In this document: positions 37,601 through 47,000 of the stretch, in pieces
Position numbering within the stretch: position 1 is the first letter of the stretch
Layout: each line of letters opens with the position of its first letter
Assembly (NCBI RefSeq): GCF_003967535.1
Contig: NZ_BIFR01000002.1
Coordinates: 1,798,001 to 1,862,000, forward strand
Length of the DNA stretch: 64,000 nt
Reading direction: 5' to 3'
DNA from: Tengunoibacter tsumagoiensis
GTDB taxonomy: Bacteria > Chloroflexota > Ktedonobacteria > Ktedonobacterales > Ktedonobacteraceae
Translations under genes and position numbers: made by a program
Notes under the pieces: generated by a model
What the model saw: only the letters and a program-made list of their open reading frames with translations
The model's database searches: none
What the model was told of the DNA's origin: nothing

Positions 37601-40600
37601 TTCTGTTGTCGAGCTCGTTCTTCAGCGTCCGCATCAAGCGCAAACACGCTATCAATGACACGCGCTGTGATATTGAGATATTCCTGGGTCAATACCTTGC
37701 AGCTAGCAACCAGAGGAGCATGCTCCGGGTGCAGGTTCTCGGTTCCGCTGACACTCTGCGTCTGATTGGTGACGACGATGACCTGTAAAGGTTCGCTATC
37801 TCCAATCGCCTCTAACGCCTGGATCAGCCAGAGCAGACTGTAGAGGCCAGGATTTTGCTGGGTGCGAACGGTGGCTGGTGTCAGGTGTTCAAAGATAGTT
37901 GAGGCGATGCTCCATCCATGAACAATAGTTGCTGGTCGCTGGTTCAGGGTGTGCAGTTGTTGACCCAGGATCTCGAAGATCTCATGCTGACCTGCTGGCA
38001 GGCGATACGAACGTTCAGCTACCTGCTCATATCGTGCTCCAATGGAGACGCGAATCACGTGCTCGCCCTGCGCTTCAAGGCTCTGTGCCAGCGGCTCTAA
38101 CCAGCCAGTCTCATCAAGCAGGAAGAGCCAGGGGCCACGACTGGTCGTTGCTCCATCCGGGGCCAATGAGGCTTTCTGCCAGGTTGGGATGTAAAACCAA
38201 TCAGCCGGATCACTGTACTTTATTGGCTTCTTCTCGGACTTAGAGCCAGACGTTATCCCCTGTGCGGACGCCTTCTTCGGAGCATCAATCCAGTAGCGCT
38301 GCCGCTGGAATGGATAGGTTGGCAATGGAACAAGCAGACGCTGTTCTTGATTCCAGTAGCGTTGCCAGTCGCTTGTGACTCCTGCCAGCCAGAGCTTGCC
38401 GATTGCTTCCAGAAAGACCGTTAAGGCAGAGCCTGTCTCCTGTCGTGCACGTAACGTGGGGATAATCGTCAAAGGTGTCTCTTCAGTGAGAACGCTGGCT
38501 AGCTGCTGATGGGCAAAGGAGGCCAGGCTCCGTCCTGGTCCAATCTCCAACAGGACAGGATGGCTCTGCTCCCAGAGCTGCTGGACGCCCTGTGCAAAAT
38601 AGACTGTTTCACAGAGATGGCGGCCCCAATAGGTGGCATCTTGCGCCTGCTGATCGGTAATCCAGGTTCCAGTGACATTTGAGAGATAGGGAATCTGGGG
38701 GGCCTGGAGCGTGAAGCTGGCAACCAGCTTGATCAGTTCACGACGGATCGGCTCCATTTGAGCTGAATGGAAGGCATGGCTGGTCTGCAAACGGCGATAA
38801 CTGATCCCCTGTTCGTTTAGCCGGGCCTCCAGTTGCTCAATGGCTTCGGTGCTGCCCGCCAGGACAGATTGCTGTGGACTGTTCACAATGGCAAGCTGGA
38901 TCTGGTCGCTGAGATAGGGTTGAACAGCGTCCTGTGGCAAGGTGACTGCGAGCATACTACTTTTGGGTAAGGTGGAGATCAGTTGTGCTCGACGCGCAAC
39001 AAGCTGTAACGCATCTGGCAGCGCTATGACTCCGGAGACGGCTGCTACAACGTATTCTCCCAGTGAATAGCCCAGTAGCGCCTGTGGCTGATAGCCCCAG
39101 GAGAGCAGGAGTTGCGCCAGGGCATATTCAATGATAAAGATGGCTGGCTGGGCATACTGTGTCTGCTGTAAGCGCTGCTCGGCCTCGCTCTGCGGAATTG
39201 GTTTTGCTCCATTCCGACCCAGTAAGGAGCGCAGATCCAGGCCAGTCTGTGCCTCCTTGTCTGCTTCTTCTGCTGGGAAGAGCAGCGTGCGCAGATCCAG
39301 GCCAATCCATGGTCGCGCCAGCTCACAACACTCATCGACAATCTGGCGGAATGCACTCTCTTGTTCGTACAGCTCTCGCCCCATGCCAATATATTGCTCA
39401 CCCACCCCTGCAAAGAGCCAGGCAACTGGACGATCACGCAAGGTCTGATTCGCTGTCAGGACACGCTGTGGAGCGCGGGATTGCAGAGCAGCGATGGTAT
39501 CGGCATGATCTTTCCCGACGACTGCAAGGCGATGATTAAAAGCGTTACGACCAATCTGTAAGGTATAGGCCACATCAGCCAGATTCTGCTCGGGATGGCG
39601 CTGCAAGTGTCTGACAAGATTATCAGCCGCATCCTGCAAAGCAGCCTCCGACTTAGCCGAGAGGAGAAGGAGATGCTCAGAATGGGCGCTGTCGCTGCTC
39701 ATACGTTCGGGGGCTTCTTCCAGTACAACGTGAGCGTTCGTGCCACCCAGACCAAAGGAGCTGACGCCAGCGCGGCGAGGGGCTCCGTTTTGTGACCAGA
39801 AGGTTGGTCGAGTGTTCACATAAAATGGGCTGTTCCCAAGATCGATATCGGCATTGGCCTGCTGAAAATTCAGGCTTGGAGGGAGCAACTTATGATAGAG
39901 AGCCAGCGATGTTTTGATGAGGCCCGTTACGCCTGAGGCGCGATCAAGATGACCGATGTTGGGCTTTACGGAGCCAATCGCACAGAACTGTTTGGCATCG
40001 GTACTCAAACGGAAGGCTTTGATCATGGCGGCAAGTTCAATCGCATCGCCCAACATCGTTGCCGTACCGTGTGCCTCCAGATAGTTGATGGATTCAATGG
40101 GCACGCCAGCATTGCCAATGGCTTCCGCGATTACTTCGCTCTGTCCGTCCAGTCCTGGGGCTGTATACCCCACGCGAACGCTACCATCATTGTTCACGGC
40201 TGAACCACGAATGATCGCGTAGATATGATCGCCGTCCTCTACCGCCTCCTCAAAACGCTTTAACGCAACGACGCCAATTCCATTCCCCATGACACTTCCC
40301 TGTGCCTGAGCATCAAACGTGCGACATTCCCCATCGGGTGAGACAATCCCTCCATTTTCATAGAGATACCCGCTCTCCTGAGGCACGGTGATCGCAACAC
40401 CACCGGCCAGGGCGATATCACATTCATAGTTGAGAAGGCTCTGGCTGGCGAGATGGACGGCAACAAGAGAGGTTGAACAGAAGGTCTGAACCGCGATGCT
40501 TGGCCCTTTCAGGTTCAATTTATAGGAGACGGTGGAGGCCAGCGAGTCGCGCTCATTACCGACGGCGATCTGTAATTTACCGGCCAGTTCCATGACTTCA

Positions 40601-41031
40601 GGATTGCCATACAGATTATTCAAGAGGTATGAACAGAAACCAGAGCCTGCAAAGACGCCAACCAGCCCTTTTCCTTTCTCTGTGGCATAGGCCGCTCCTT
40701 CCAGGGCTTCCCAGGCGCATTCCAGAAAGAGACGGTGCTGCGGGTCCATAATCTCAGCCTCACGAGGCGTGAAGCCGAAGAATGAGGCATCAAACTGATC
40801 GAGATTCTCGACCATTGTTCCAGCTTTGACGTAGTTTGGATCGTTGAGCAGTGCCGGGTCTACCCCGGCACGCTCTAATTCTTCGGAGGTGAAACGTCGA
40901 ATAGATTTGATTCCTGTCGCTATATTTTCCCAGAAGGTCTCGACATCCCCTGCTCCTGGAAAACGTCCCGACAGGCCAACAATGGCTAGAGCATTGCTGT
41001 ACGCTGAGTCATAAGAAGTTGAGCTAGTCAT
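31621..41031 (-). CDS. Type I PKS, two modules: KS-AT-KR-ACP-KS-AT-KR-ACP (third and last PKS protein)
   Basis: A 3,136-aa bimodular synthase. Module 1: KS (Cys185 in TFCSTSL, EAHGTAT), AT (GYSLGEY near 655, HAFHS), KR (GGLGGVG near 1197, AYTAANAF) and ACP (GGNSLMG near 1505). Module 2: KS (Cys near 1735), AT, KR (GGLGGIG near 2762, DYCAANAF) and ACP (GGHSLMG near 3080). The ATs carry the HAFH malonyl-type motif and both KRs keep the Ser-Tyr-Asn residues. No DH, ER, MT or thioesterase is present, and the protein ends in SEEEVQRLV. Each module should add a malonyl unit and leave a beta-hydroxyl. AAGGTGAT precedes the ATG at 41031, 15 bases after the previous PKS stop. The short acidic tail, unlike the basic tails of the other two, suggests it is terminal. 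Confidence 0.92.
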   Translation of the reverse strand: MTSSTSYDSAYSNALAIVGLSGRFPGAGDVETFWENIATGIKSIRRFTSEELERAGVDPALLNDPNYVKAGTMVENLDQFDASFFGFTPREAEIMDPQHRLFLECAWEALEGAAYATEKGKGLVGVFAGSGFCSYLLNNLYGNPEVMELAGKLQIAVGNERDSLASTVSYKLNLKGPSIAVQTFCSTSLVAVHLASQSLLNYECDIALAGGVAITVPQESGYLYENGGIVSPDGECRTFDAQAQGSVMGNGIGVVALKRFEEAVEDGDHIYAIIRGSAVNNDGSVRVGYTAPGLDGQSEVIAEAIGNAGVPIESINYLEAHGTATMLGDAIELAAMIKAFRLSTDAKQFCAIGSVKPNIGHLDRASGVTGLIKTSLALYHKLLPPSLNFQQANADIDLGNSPFYVNTRPTFWSQNGAPRRAGVSSFGLGGTNAHVVLEEAPERMSSDSAHSEHLLLLSAKSEAALQDAADNLVRHLQRHPEQNLADVAYTLQIGRNAFNHRLAVVGKDHADTIAALQSRAPQRVLTANQTLRDRPVAWLFAGVGEQYIGMGRELYEQESAFRQIVDECCELARPWIGLDLRTLLFPAEEADKEAQTGLDLRSLLGRNGAKPIPQSEAEQRLQQTQYAQPAIFIIEYALAQLLLSWGYQPQALLGYSLGEYVVAAVSGVIALPDALQLVARRAQLISTLPKSSMLAVTLPQDAVQPYLSDQIQLAIVNSPQQSVLAGSTEAIEQLEARLNEQGISYRRLQTSHAFHSAQMEPIRRELIKLVASFTLQAPQIPYLSNVTGTWITDQQAQDATYWGRHLCETVYFAQGVQQLWEQSHPVLLEIGPGRSLASFAHQQLASVLTEETPLTIIPTLRARQETGSALTVFLEAIGKLWLAGVTSDWQRYWNQEQRLLVPLPTYPFQRQRYWIDAPKKASAQGITSGSKSEKKPIKYSDPADWFYIPTWQKASLAPDGATTSRGPWLFLLDETGWLEPLAQSLEAQGEHVIRVSIGARYEQVAERSYRLPAGQHEIFEILGQQLHTLNQRPATIVHGWSIASTIFEHLTPATVRTQQNPGLYSLLWLIQALEAIGDSEPLQVIVVTNQTQSVSGTENLHPEHAPLVASCKVLTQEYLNITARVIDSVFALDADAEERARQQKLLLAELCAPASSPLVAYRDGQRYEQHFQHIALAAPVTQSRLRQQGVYLITGGLGGVGQLLAEHLARTVQARLVLLSRSALPERSTWARWLDEHTEAERTSLLIRQVQHWEELGASVLVLKADVADSSQLEQAIATAIAHFGALHGVIHAAGISDEKAFGGLQEASRDIFEQHFQPKVYGLLALEQALQKQKLDFCVLFSSLSAILGGLGFAAYTAANAFIDAYTYRHNQSSTTPWLSINWDMWHVKEQAHGVLGATIEVYEMTPAEGIDAFLRVLHTSNYAQIVNSTGNLEDRIRQWIRLETLEETEPTPDASVKIENTTRAAIPTRDDYEQRLIEIWKQILGVPQVGLHDNFFDLGGNSLMGLQLLSRIKKIFKVQIPAVALFEAPTISALASYLRPSTSNVPTAQQDLLEQRRQQARLQVGTEGIAIIGMTGRFPGSDTLEQFWQNLHDGIESISVFTDEELLAAGVAPEVFRQPNYVRARPVLNDVEHFDASFFGYSPREAEMMDPQHRLFLECCWEAVEHSGYDSLSYEGLIGVFGGTNISTYMYGLLAQPEIMNSANNYQLVIGNDKDSLTTAVSYKLNLKGPSFAVQTFCSTSLVATHLASRSLLNGECDIALAGGVSIHIPVKEGHLYHQGGQESPDGHCRTFDARAKGSMFGDGVGVIVLKRLSDALADGDTIHAVIKGSAINNDGSLKVSYTAPSVIGQAQVVSTALQVAGVSADSISYIEAHGTATELGDPIEVASLTRAFRQQTDQVGYCAIGSVKTNIGHLDRAAGVSGLLKTVLALKHEQIPATLHYEAPNPEIDFETSPFFVNARLRPWPRSTAPRRAGVNSLGMGGTNVHIVVEEAPIQPATGPSRPWQLLPLSARTPEALAQARTNLHTALTQGTDPLADVAYTLQRGRHRFEYRNLVLARSTEDAITLLEATGSDGKQQWSLVGDDKERPVAWLFAGVGEQYVGMGRALYQAEPLFQQIVDQGAELARPWLELDLRTLLFPTGEEATTTAGLDLRALLGRNGATPAPQSEAEQRLQQTQYAQPAVFLIEYALAQLLLSWGIRPQALLGYSLGEYVAAAVAGVLSLPDALHLVCRRAQLIASLPESRLLAVALGQAEATPYLSEEIDLAIINSPQQCVLAGTIEAIAELEARLSEQGISHRRVQTSHAFHSRQLAGIRDELNELAAGFSVQLPSIPYISNVTGDWISEQELFDGEYWGRHLCETVHFARGIQTLWEQGNPLLMEIGAGHSLGSFVHQQISATSESEPGATVITTLRARQERQEDQAVLLAAVGKLWLAGGTIDWSQFWSKEVRRRIPLPTYPFQRQRYWIEPKKLAPTQTATKALSPMDAISGNDMDRFSDITDWFSVPSWKQSIPLMPFDIDVPAPENRCWVVFIDGCGIGLALKERLEQYQQKVVTVIPGREFTHKVAGNYSVRPGERADYNALLKHLREQGLHPDRLIHAWTVTDNFNIDRETEEFATRIIELGFYSLMALTQALGDQDLAGCEISAISNHLQDVTGTDCICPAKATIIGPCRVIAQEYTTIRCRSIDITLPRPGSWSEDQLLDQLLGELTQPELSDRMVAFRGVHRWVQTFAPVKLQHKSKPAPILRKNGVYLILGGLGGIGLAVAAHLFHTQQAKLVLTSRSGLPPRQSWERILQEHGDEAGIGRQVRQILDLESEGAQILTLAADVTDEGQMAQVIKTTTQTFGPLNGVIQAAGLPPSGVIQLKTPEMAARVLAPKVRGTMVLERALEGQQLDFLVIFSSMSSTTAGPGQIDYCAANAFLDAYARKNHARHGVTLAIDWGEWQWDAWQSGLQGFPEEAQAYFKERRLKFGIDFPDGMEAFERILTYRLPQVYVSPLDFQWLVAGSKDFSISVIVQKIQEYRQLASLAYARPKLMTEYIAPESEIECAMAKIWTELLGIEQIGVNDNFFELGGHSLMGTQLISRLRQHFQVNLPLSALFEAPTIGDLSLAVEVTILEEIENMSEEEVQRLV
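33621..35866. repeat. 2.2-kb near-identical direct repeat, copy 1 (KS-AT of third PKS)
   Basis: This tract matches 43062-45307 at a constant offset of 9,441 bases with no indel seen and few substitutions. It covers the KS active-site region to the end of AT in the second module of the third PKS gene (about 749 codons). It looks G+C-richer than flanking PKS DNA; one line within it (34981-35040) is 45 of 60 G or C by hand count. Confidence 0.85.
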
Positions 41032-41046
41032 AAATGCACATCACCT

Positions 41047-44000
41047 TTACTTCGTTCGGCTAGGCCTGCTATCACGCATGCGATGCTTAAGGGACTCTCT
41101 ACGCTTTTCACCACGATCCTGACGATCCTCAACAGCGACTGAGGACTTGTTCTGGGTCAGGAATTGAGTCATCGCTCCTACAGAAGGTGCTTCATATAAG
41201 ACATAGGAAGGAATGACGTCAATGGTCAGTTCTTGCTTCAGGCGGGTAATAAGATCAATACCTACGAGTGAGTTGCCTCCTAATTCAAAGAAGTTGTCAT
41301 GTATACCAATCTGGGAGACACCCAGGACCTCTTGCCAGACTGCTGTGACGCGCTGCTCCATCTCGTTCCGTGGCGCGACGTAGGAGGTTGCCAGGGCTGG
41401 TCGGCTATGAACGGGCCGAGCCTGTGTCCCCTGGCGCGCTTTCTGCAACATGGTGGCGGCAGTAAAGGCCGAGCTGAGTTGTACAATGGCGCGAAAGTCT
41501 TGCGTTGAGACGACGACCTGTGATAGCCCACTGGCCAGGATCCGGCTCATCGCTCTGCTTCCATCGTTGAATGGGATACCAAAGCGCTGACGATGTTGTT
41601 TGAAGAACGTCTGTGCGTCGATATCGTATCCACTTAAGCCCTGCTGCCAGGCATTCCATTGCCATTCGCCCCAGTTGATGGCAATGGTTCGTCCATGCCG
41701 CAAAGCATTTTGCTGCGCATACGCATCCAGGAAGGCATTGGCTGCACAGTAGTCAACCTGTCCAGGTCCCCCTCCTGTGGCTGAGGTGATGGAGGAGAAG
41801 AGGACCAGAAAGTCCAGGTCGATTCCCTGTAAGACCCGTTCAAGGATGTATGTCCCCTGAACTTTGGGGGCCATTACCTGTTCAGCCTGGTGCGAGGATT
41901 TCAGTTGCATCAGGCCAATTCCTGGCACGCCTGCCGCATGAATGACTCCATGTAGGGTTCCAAAGAGCTCCTGTGCCTGCTGAACGGCCTGGCGCATCTG
42001 AGCTTCATTCGCGACATCTGCTGGTACAATCAGCACTTCTGAGCCATATTCTTCAATCTGAAGAAGCTGGCGAATCTGTCGGCTGACGGTCTGGTTGTCA
42101 TCATGATTCGCGATAATTGCTGGCCACTCGCCTCTGGGTGGCAGAGCCGTACGCGAGATGAGCACCAGGCGAGCCTGCACACGTTCGGCGAGATAGTGGG
42201 CCAGTCCCAATCCAATTCCTCCCAGACCACCAGTGATGAGATAGGTTCCTTTCTCGCGCAACGGTACGGTCTCTTCATAGGCGTCTGTCAATTGCAATGG
42301 CTCAAATGTTTGAACCCAGCGATGCTGGCCTCGTAAAGCTACCAGCGTCTGTTCATTGGGGGCCAGCAGTTCACCAATCAATTGACGATGTAACAGGTTC
42401 TGTTGATGCTGATTGGTTGGCAGTACAAGATCAATCGTACGGGTACTCAGGGTTGGATACTCTAATGGAATGACGCGATAAGGACCAATAATGGCCGCTT
42501 TGGCCGGGTTGATGCGTTCGTTGCCAATGACGCTCTGTACATCATTGGAGATAATGGCGATCTCACAGGCTTCTGGCCGCAACTCTCCTAAGACTTGCGT
42601 GAGCAATAGAAGGCTGTGGAAGCCCTGCTCCAGAGCGTTTGTTGGATCGAGCGCTTCCCGACTGACGCTCCACAGGTGCACAATTCGTTCCGGGAAGGTT
42701 CCCTGGTCGCGCAGGTGTTTGCAGAGTGCTTCATAATCAGTTCGGCTCTTCGGTTGGATTCGATACTGTGTGCCGTCTACCTGGAAGGCTGATCCTGGCC
42801 GCACAATGCTGACTTGCTGTTGCTGCTGTTGTAACTGAACGTGTAGTGCCTCGCCAAGCCCTGAGTCATCGGTGAAGATCAGCCAGTTCTGCGATTGAAG
42901 GACGGCTCCCTTTCCGATTGGAGGTAGATGGGGAGAGGTCTGCTTCCAGCCCGGTACATAGAACCAGTCGGAGAGCTCTTCTTTTTTCAGACTGCTTAAG
43001 GCCGCTTCGGCTGAGGTGGGAGCCTCAGCAACAGGCTTTGCGGGCGCTGCATGTGTTACATCGATCCAGTAGCGCTGGCGCTGGAAGGGATAGGTTGGCA
43101 AGGGGATACGGCGACGGATCTCTTTGCTCCAGAACTGGCTCCAATCGATCGTTCCTCCCGCTAACCAGAGCTTGCCTACCGCTGCCAGCAGGACCGCCTG
43201 ATCCTCCTGTCGCTCCTGGCGCGCCCGCAGCGTGGTGATCACCGTCGCTCCTGGCTCGCTCTCACTTGTGGCACTGATCTGCTGATGCACAAACGACCCC
43301 AGGCTATGCCCCGCTCCGATCTCCATCAGCAACGGGTTCCCCTGCTCCCACAGCGTCTGAATCCCTCGGGCAAAGTGCACTGTCTCGCAGAGATGACGGC
43401 CCCAGTACTCGCCATCAAAGAGCTCTTGCTCGCTGATCCAGTCGCCCGTCACATTGGAGATGTAGGGGATGCTCGGCAACTGAACGGAGAAACCGGCTGC
43501 CAGCTCGTTCAGCTCGTCGCGGATTCCGGCTAACTGGCGCGAGTGGAAGGCATGGCTGGTCTGCACGCGACGATGACTGATGCCCTGCTCGCTCAAACGT
43601 GCTTCCAGCTCGGCGATGGCTTCGATTGTGCCCGCCAGCACGCATTGCTGCGGACTGTTGATGATCGCCAGGTCTATCTCTTCGCTGAGATATGGCGTCA
43701 CCTCGGCCTGACCCAGTGCCACCGCCAGCAGCCGACTCTCCGGCAGCGAGGCGATCAACTGCGCTCGACGACAGACCAGGTGCAGCGCATCGGGCAGGCT
43801 CAAGACGCCGGCCACCGCCGCCGCAACATACTCACCCAGCGAATAGCCCAGCAGCGCCTGCGGGCGAATGCCCCAGGAGAGCAGCAGCTGCGCCAGGGCA
43901 TACTCGATCAGGAAGACCGCTGGCTGCGCATACTGCGTCTGCTGTAAACGCTGCTCTGATTCGCTCTGCGGAGCCGCCGTCGCTCCATTGCGTCCCAACA

Positions 44001-47000
44001 GGGCACGCAGGTCCAGCCCGGCGGTCGTCGTCGCCTCCTCTCCCGTCGGGAAGAGCAGGGTGCGCAGATCCAGCTCGAGCCAGGGGCGAGCCAGCTCTGC
44101 GCCCTGATCCACAATCTGCTGGAAGAGCGGTTCCGCCTGATAGAGTGCTCGTCCCATGCCCACATACTGCTCTCCCACTCCTGCAAAGAGCCAGGCGACG
44201 GGACGCTCTTTGTCATCGCCCATCAGGCTCCATTGCTGCTTGCCATCGCTGCCAGTGGCTTCCAACAAGGTGATCGCGTCCTCGGTGGAGCGAGCCAGGA
44301 CCAGATTGCGGTACTCAAAGCGATGACGTCCACGCTGTAAGGTATAGGCCACATCGGCCAGTGGATCGGTTCCCTGCGTCAGGGCCGTGTGCAGATTGGT
44401 GCGCGCCTGCGCGAGCGCCTCGGGCGTGCGAGCCGAGAGGGGCAAGAGCTGCCAGGGCCGCGAGGGTCCGGTTGCGGGCTGGATGGGAGCCTCTTCCACC
44501 ACCACGTGCACATTGGTCCCGCCCATGCCCAGGGAGTTGACACCCGCTCGACGGGGAGCGGTGCTGCGCGGCCACGGTCGCAGGCTGGCGTTGACAAAGA
44601 AGGGACTGGTCTCAAAATCGATCTCGGGGTTGGGGGCCTCATAGTGCAGACTGGCCGGGATCTGCTCGTGCTTGAGGGCCAGAACGGTCTTGAGCAGGCC
44701 CGAGACGCCCGCCGCACGATCCAGATGGCCGATATTGGTCTTCACCGAGCCGATGGCACAGTAACCAACCTGATCGGTCTGCTGACGAAAGGCGCGGGTC
44801 AACGAGGCGACTTCGATGGGATCGCCCAGTTCGGTGGCGGTTCCATGGGCTTCGATATAGCTGATGGAGTCGGCGGAGACGCCCGCCACCTGCAAGGCGG
44901 TGGAGACGACCTGCGCCTGACCAATCACGCTGGGAGCGGTATAGCTGACCTTGAGGGAACCGTCGTTATTGATGGCGGAGCCTTTGATGACCGCATGGAT
45001 CGTATCGCCATCGGCCAGGGCATCGGAGAGGCGTTTGAGCACGATCACTCCTACCCCATCGCCAAACATGCTGCCATGCGCCTGGGCATCAAAGGTTCGG
45101 CAGTGACCATCCGGCGATTCCTGTCCGCCTTCCTGATAGATATGGCCTGATTTGTAGGGTACACGTACTGAGACGCCGCCCGCCAGGGTCATATCGCACT
45201 CGCCGTTGAGCAGGCTTCGACAGGCCAGATGGGTGGCGACCAGCGAGGTCGAGCAGAAGGTCTGGACGGCAAAGCTGGGTCCTTTCAGATTCAGTTTGTA
45301 TGAGACGCCCGTGGTTAATGAATCCTTATCGTTGCCAATAACCATCTGATAATCATTCACGGTCCCAACCAGATCAGGTCGGCGCATCAGGCCCAGCATA
45401 TAGGTACTGATATTGGTGCCACCAAAGACACCAATCAGACCTTCATAGGAGAAACTATCATAGCCTGCATGTTCCAGCGCTTCCCATGAGCTTTCGAGGA
45501 AGAGGCGATGCTGTGGGTCCATTAATTCAACTTCACGAGGGCTATAGCCAAAGAAGCCCGCATCAAAGTCTTCGACTCCCTGAAGAATGGGACGCGCTTT
45601 CACAAAATTGGGCATCTGGAGCATCTCTGGCGCAATACCTACCTCCAGCAATTCTTCATCACTAAAAAAGGTGATGGACTCCACACCATTGCGGAGGTTC
45701 TCCCAGAACTGCTGAATCGAACTGGCACCAGGGAAACGACCAGCCATACCAATAATCGCAATGCCCTCGGTTCCTGTCTGCTGCCGCGCCTGCTTACGGC
45801 GCTGCTCAAGCAGATCCTGCTGTGCTGTTGGCACCACTGGCGTAGCTGGACGAAGATAACTTGCCAACGCGCTCACGGTTGGTGCCTCAAAGAGGGCGAC
45901 GGCTGGAATCTGGACCTTGAAGCTTTTCTTGATCCGGGCCAGAACCTGGAGACCCATCAGGGAATTGCCGCCAATATCAAAGAAGTTATCATGCAGGCCA
46001 ACGGACTCTACACCCAACACTTTTTTCCAGATCTCAATAATCTGCTGCTCGTAGTCGTCATTCAAGAGCAGACCCGGCTTGACGGATGGCTGGTCCTCAA
46101 TGACCTGGCTCTGTACGGTCAGCCACTGGTTGATACGCGCTTGCAGATCTCCTGTCGAATGCACGACGCGGGTCCATTCATTGGTATGCAGGACGCGGGT
46201 AAAGGCTTCAATCCCTTCGGCTGGCGACATGGCATACGCTGCGACTGAGCTGCCTACGCCTTGCTCGATCACGCCAGGCACCAGCCAGGTATCCCAGTTC
46301 ACGCTCAACCAGGGAGTCTGCTCTGGCTGCTCTAGCTTATATGCTGCGGCATAGGCATCCATAAAGCCATTGGCGGCGGTGTAAGCCGTAAAGCCCAGCC
46401 CACCCAGAACCGCTGAGAGGGAGGAGAAGAGCAGACAGAAATCCAATTTCTGTCCCGCCAGTGCTTCGCTAAGCGACAGAAGTCCATACACTTTCGATTG
46501 AAAATGAGCCTCAAAGAGCGCAACATCTGTCTCTTGAATGGGGGCAAAGGCTGTACGTGCGGTATAGCCAGCTGCATGAATGACTCCATGCAAGGCTCCA
46601 AAATGGTTATATGTTTGCTGGATGGCTTGCTTTACCTGATCGACATTGGCGACATCGACTTTGAGCACCAGGACTTCAGCGCCCAGTGTTTCCAGGGCCT
46701 GAATCTGGCGAATCTGCTGACTGATGCGCTCTGTTTCAGAATGTTCGTTCAGCCACTGCTGCCACTGTTCTCGTAGAGGCAGACCACTGCGTCCTACCAA
46801 TACCAGACGAGCTTGCACTGTCCGAGCCAGATACTCGGCCAGGACCAGACCAACGCCACCCAGGCCACCGGTAATCAGATACGTTCCACGCTGACGAAGC
46901 TTGCTATGATCAGATGGGGCCGGAATTTTTGTTGGAAGATACTGCTGGATATAGCGCTTTTCGCCCCGATAGACCACAACTGGCTCAGTAACCGGAGAAC

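Noticed and set aside
44389-45150. Long plus-strand frame (253 aa) opposite the second PKS
   Set aside because: Shadow of the KS-AT coding frame; no start site or recognised motif.
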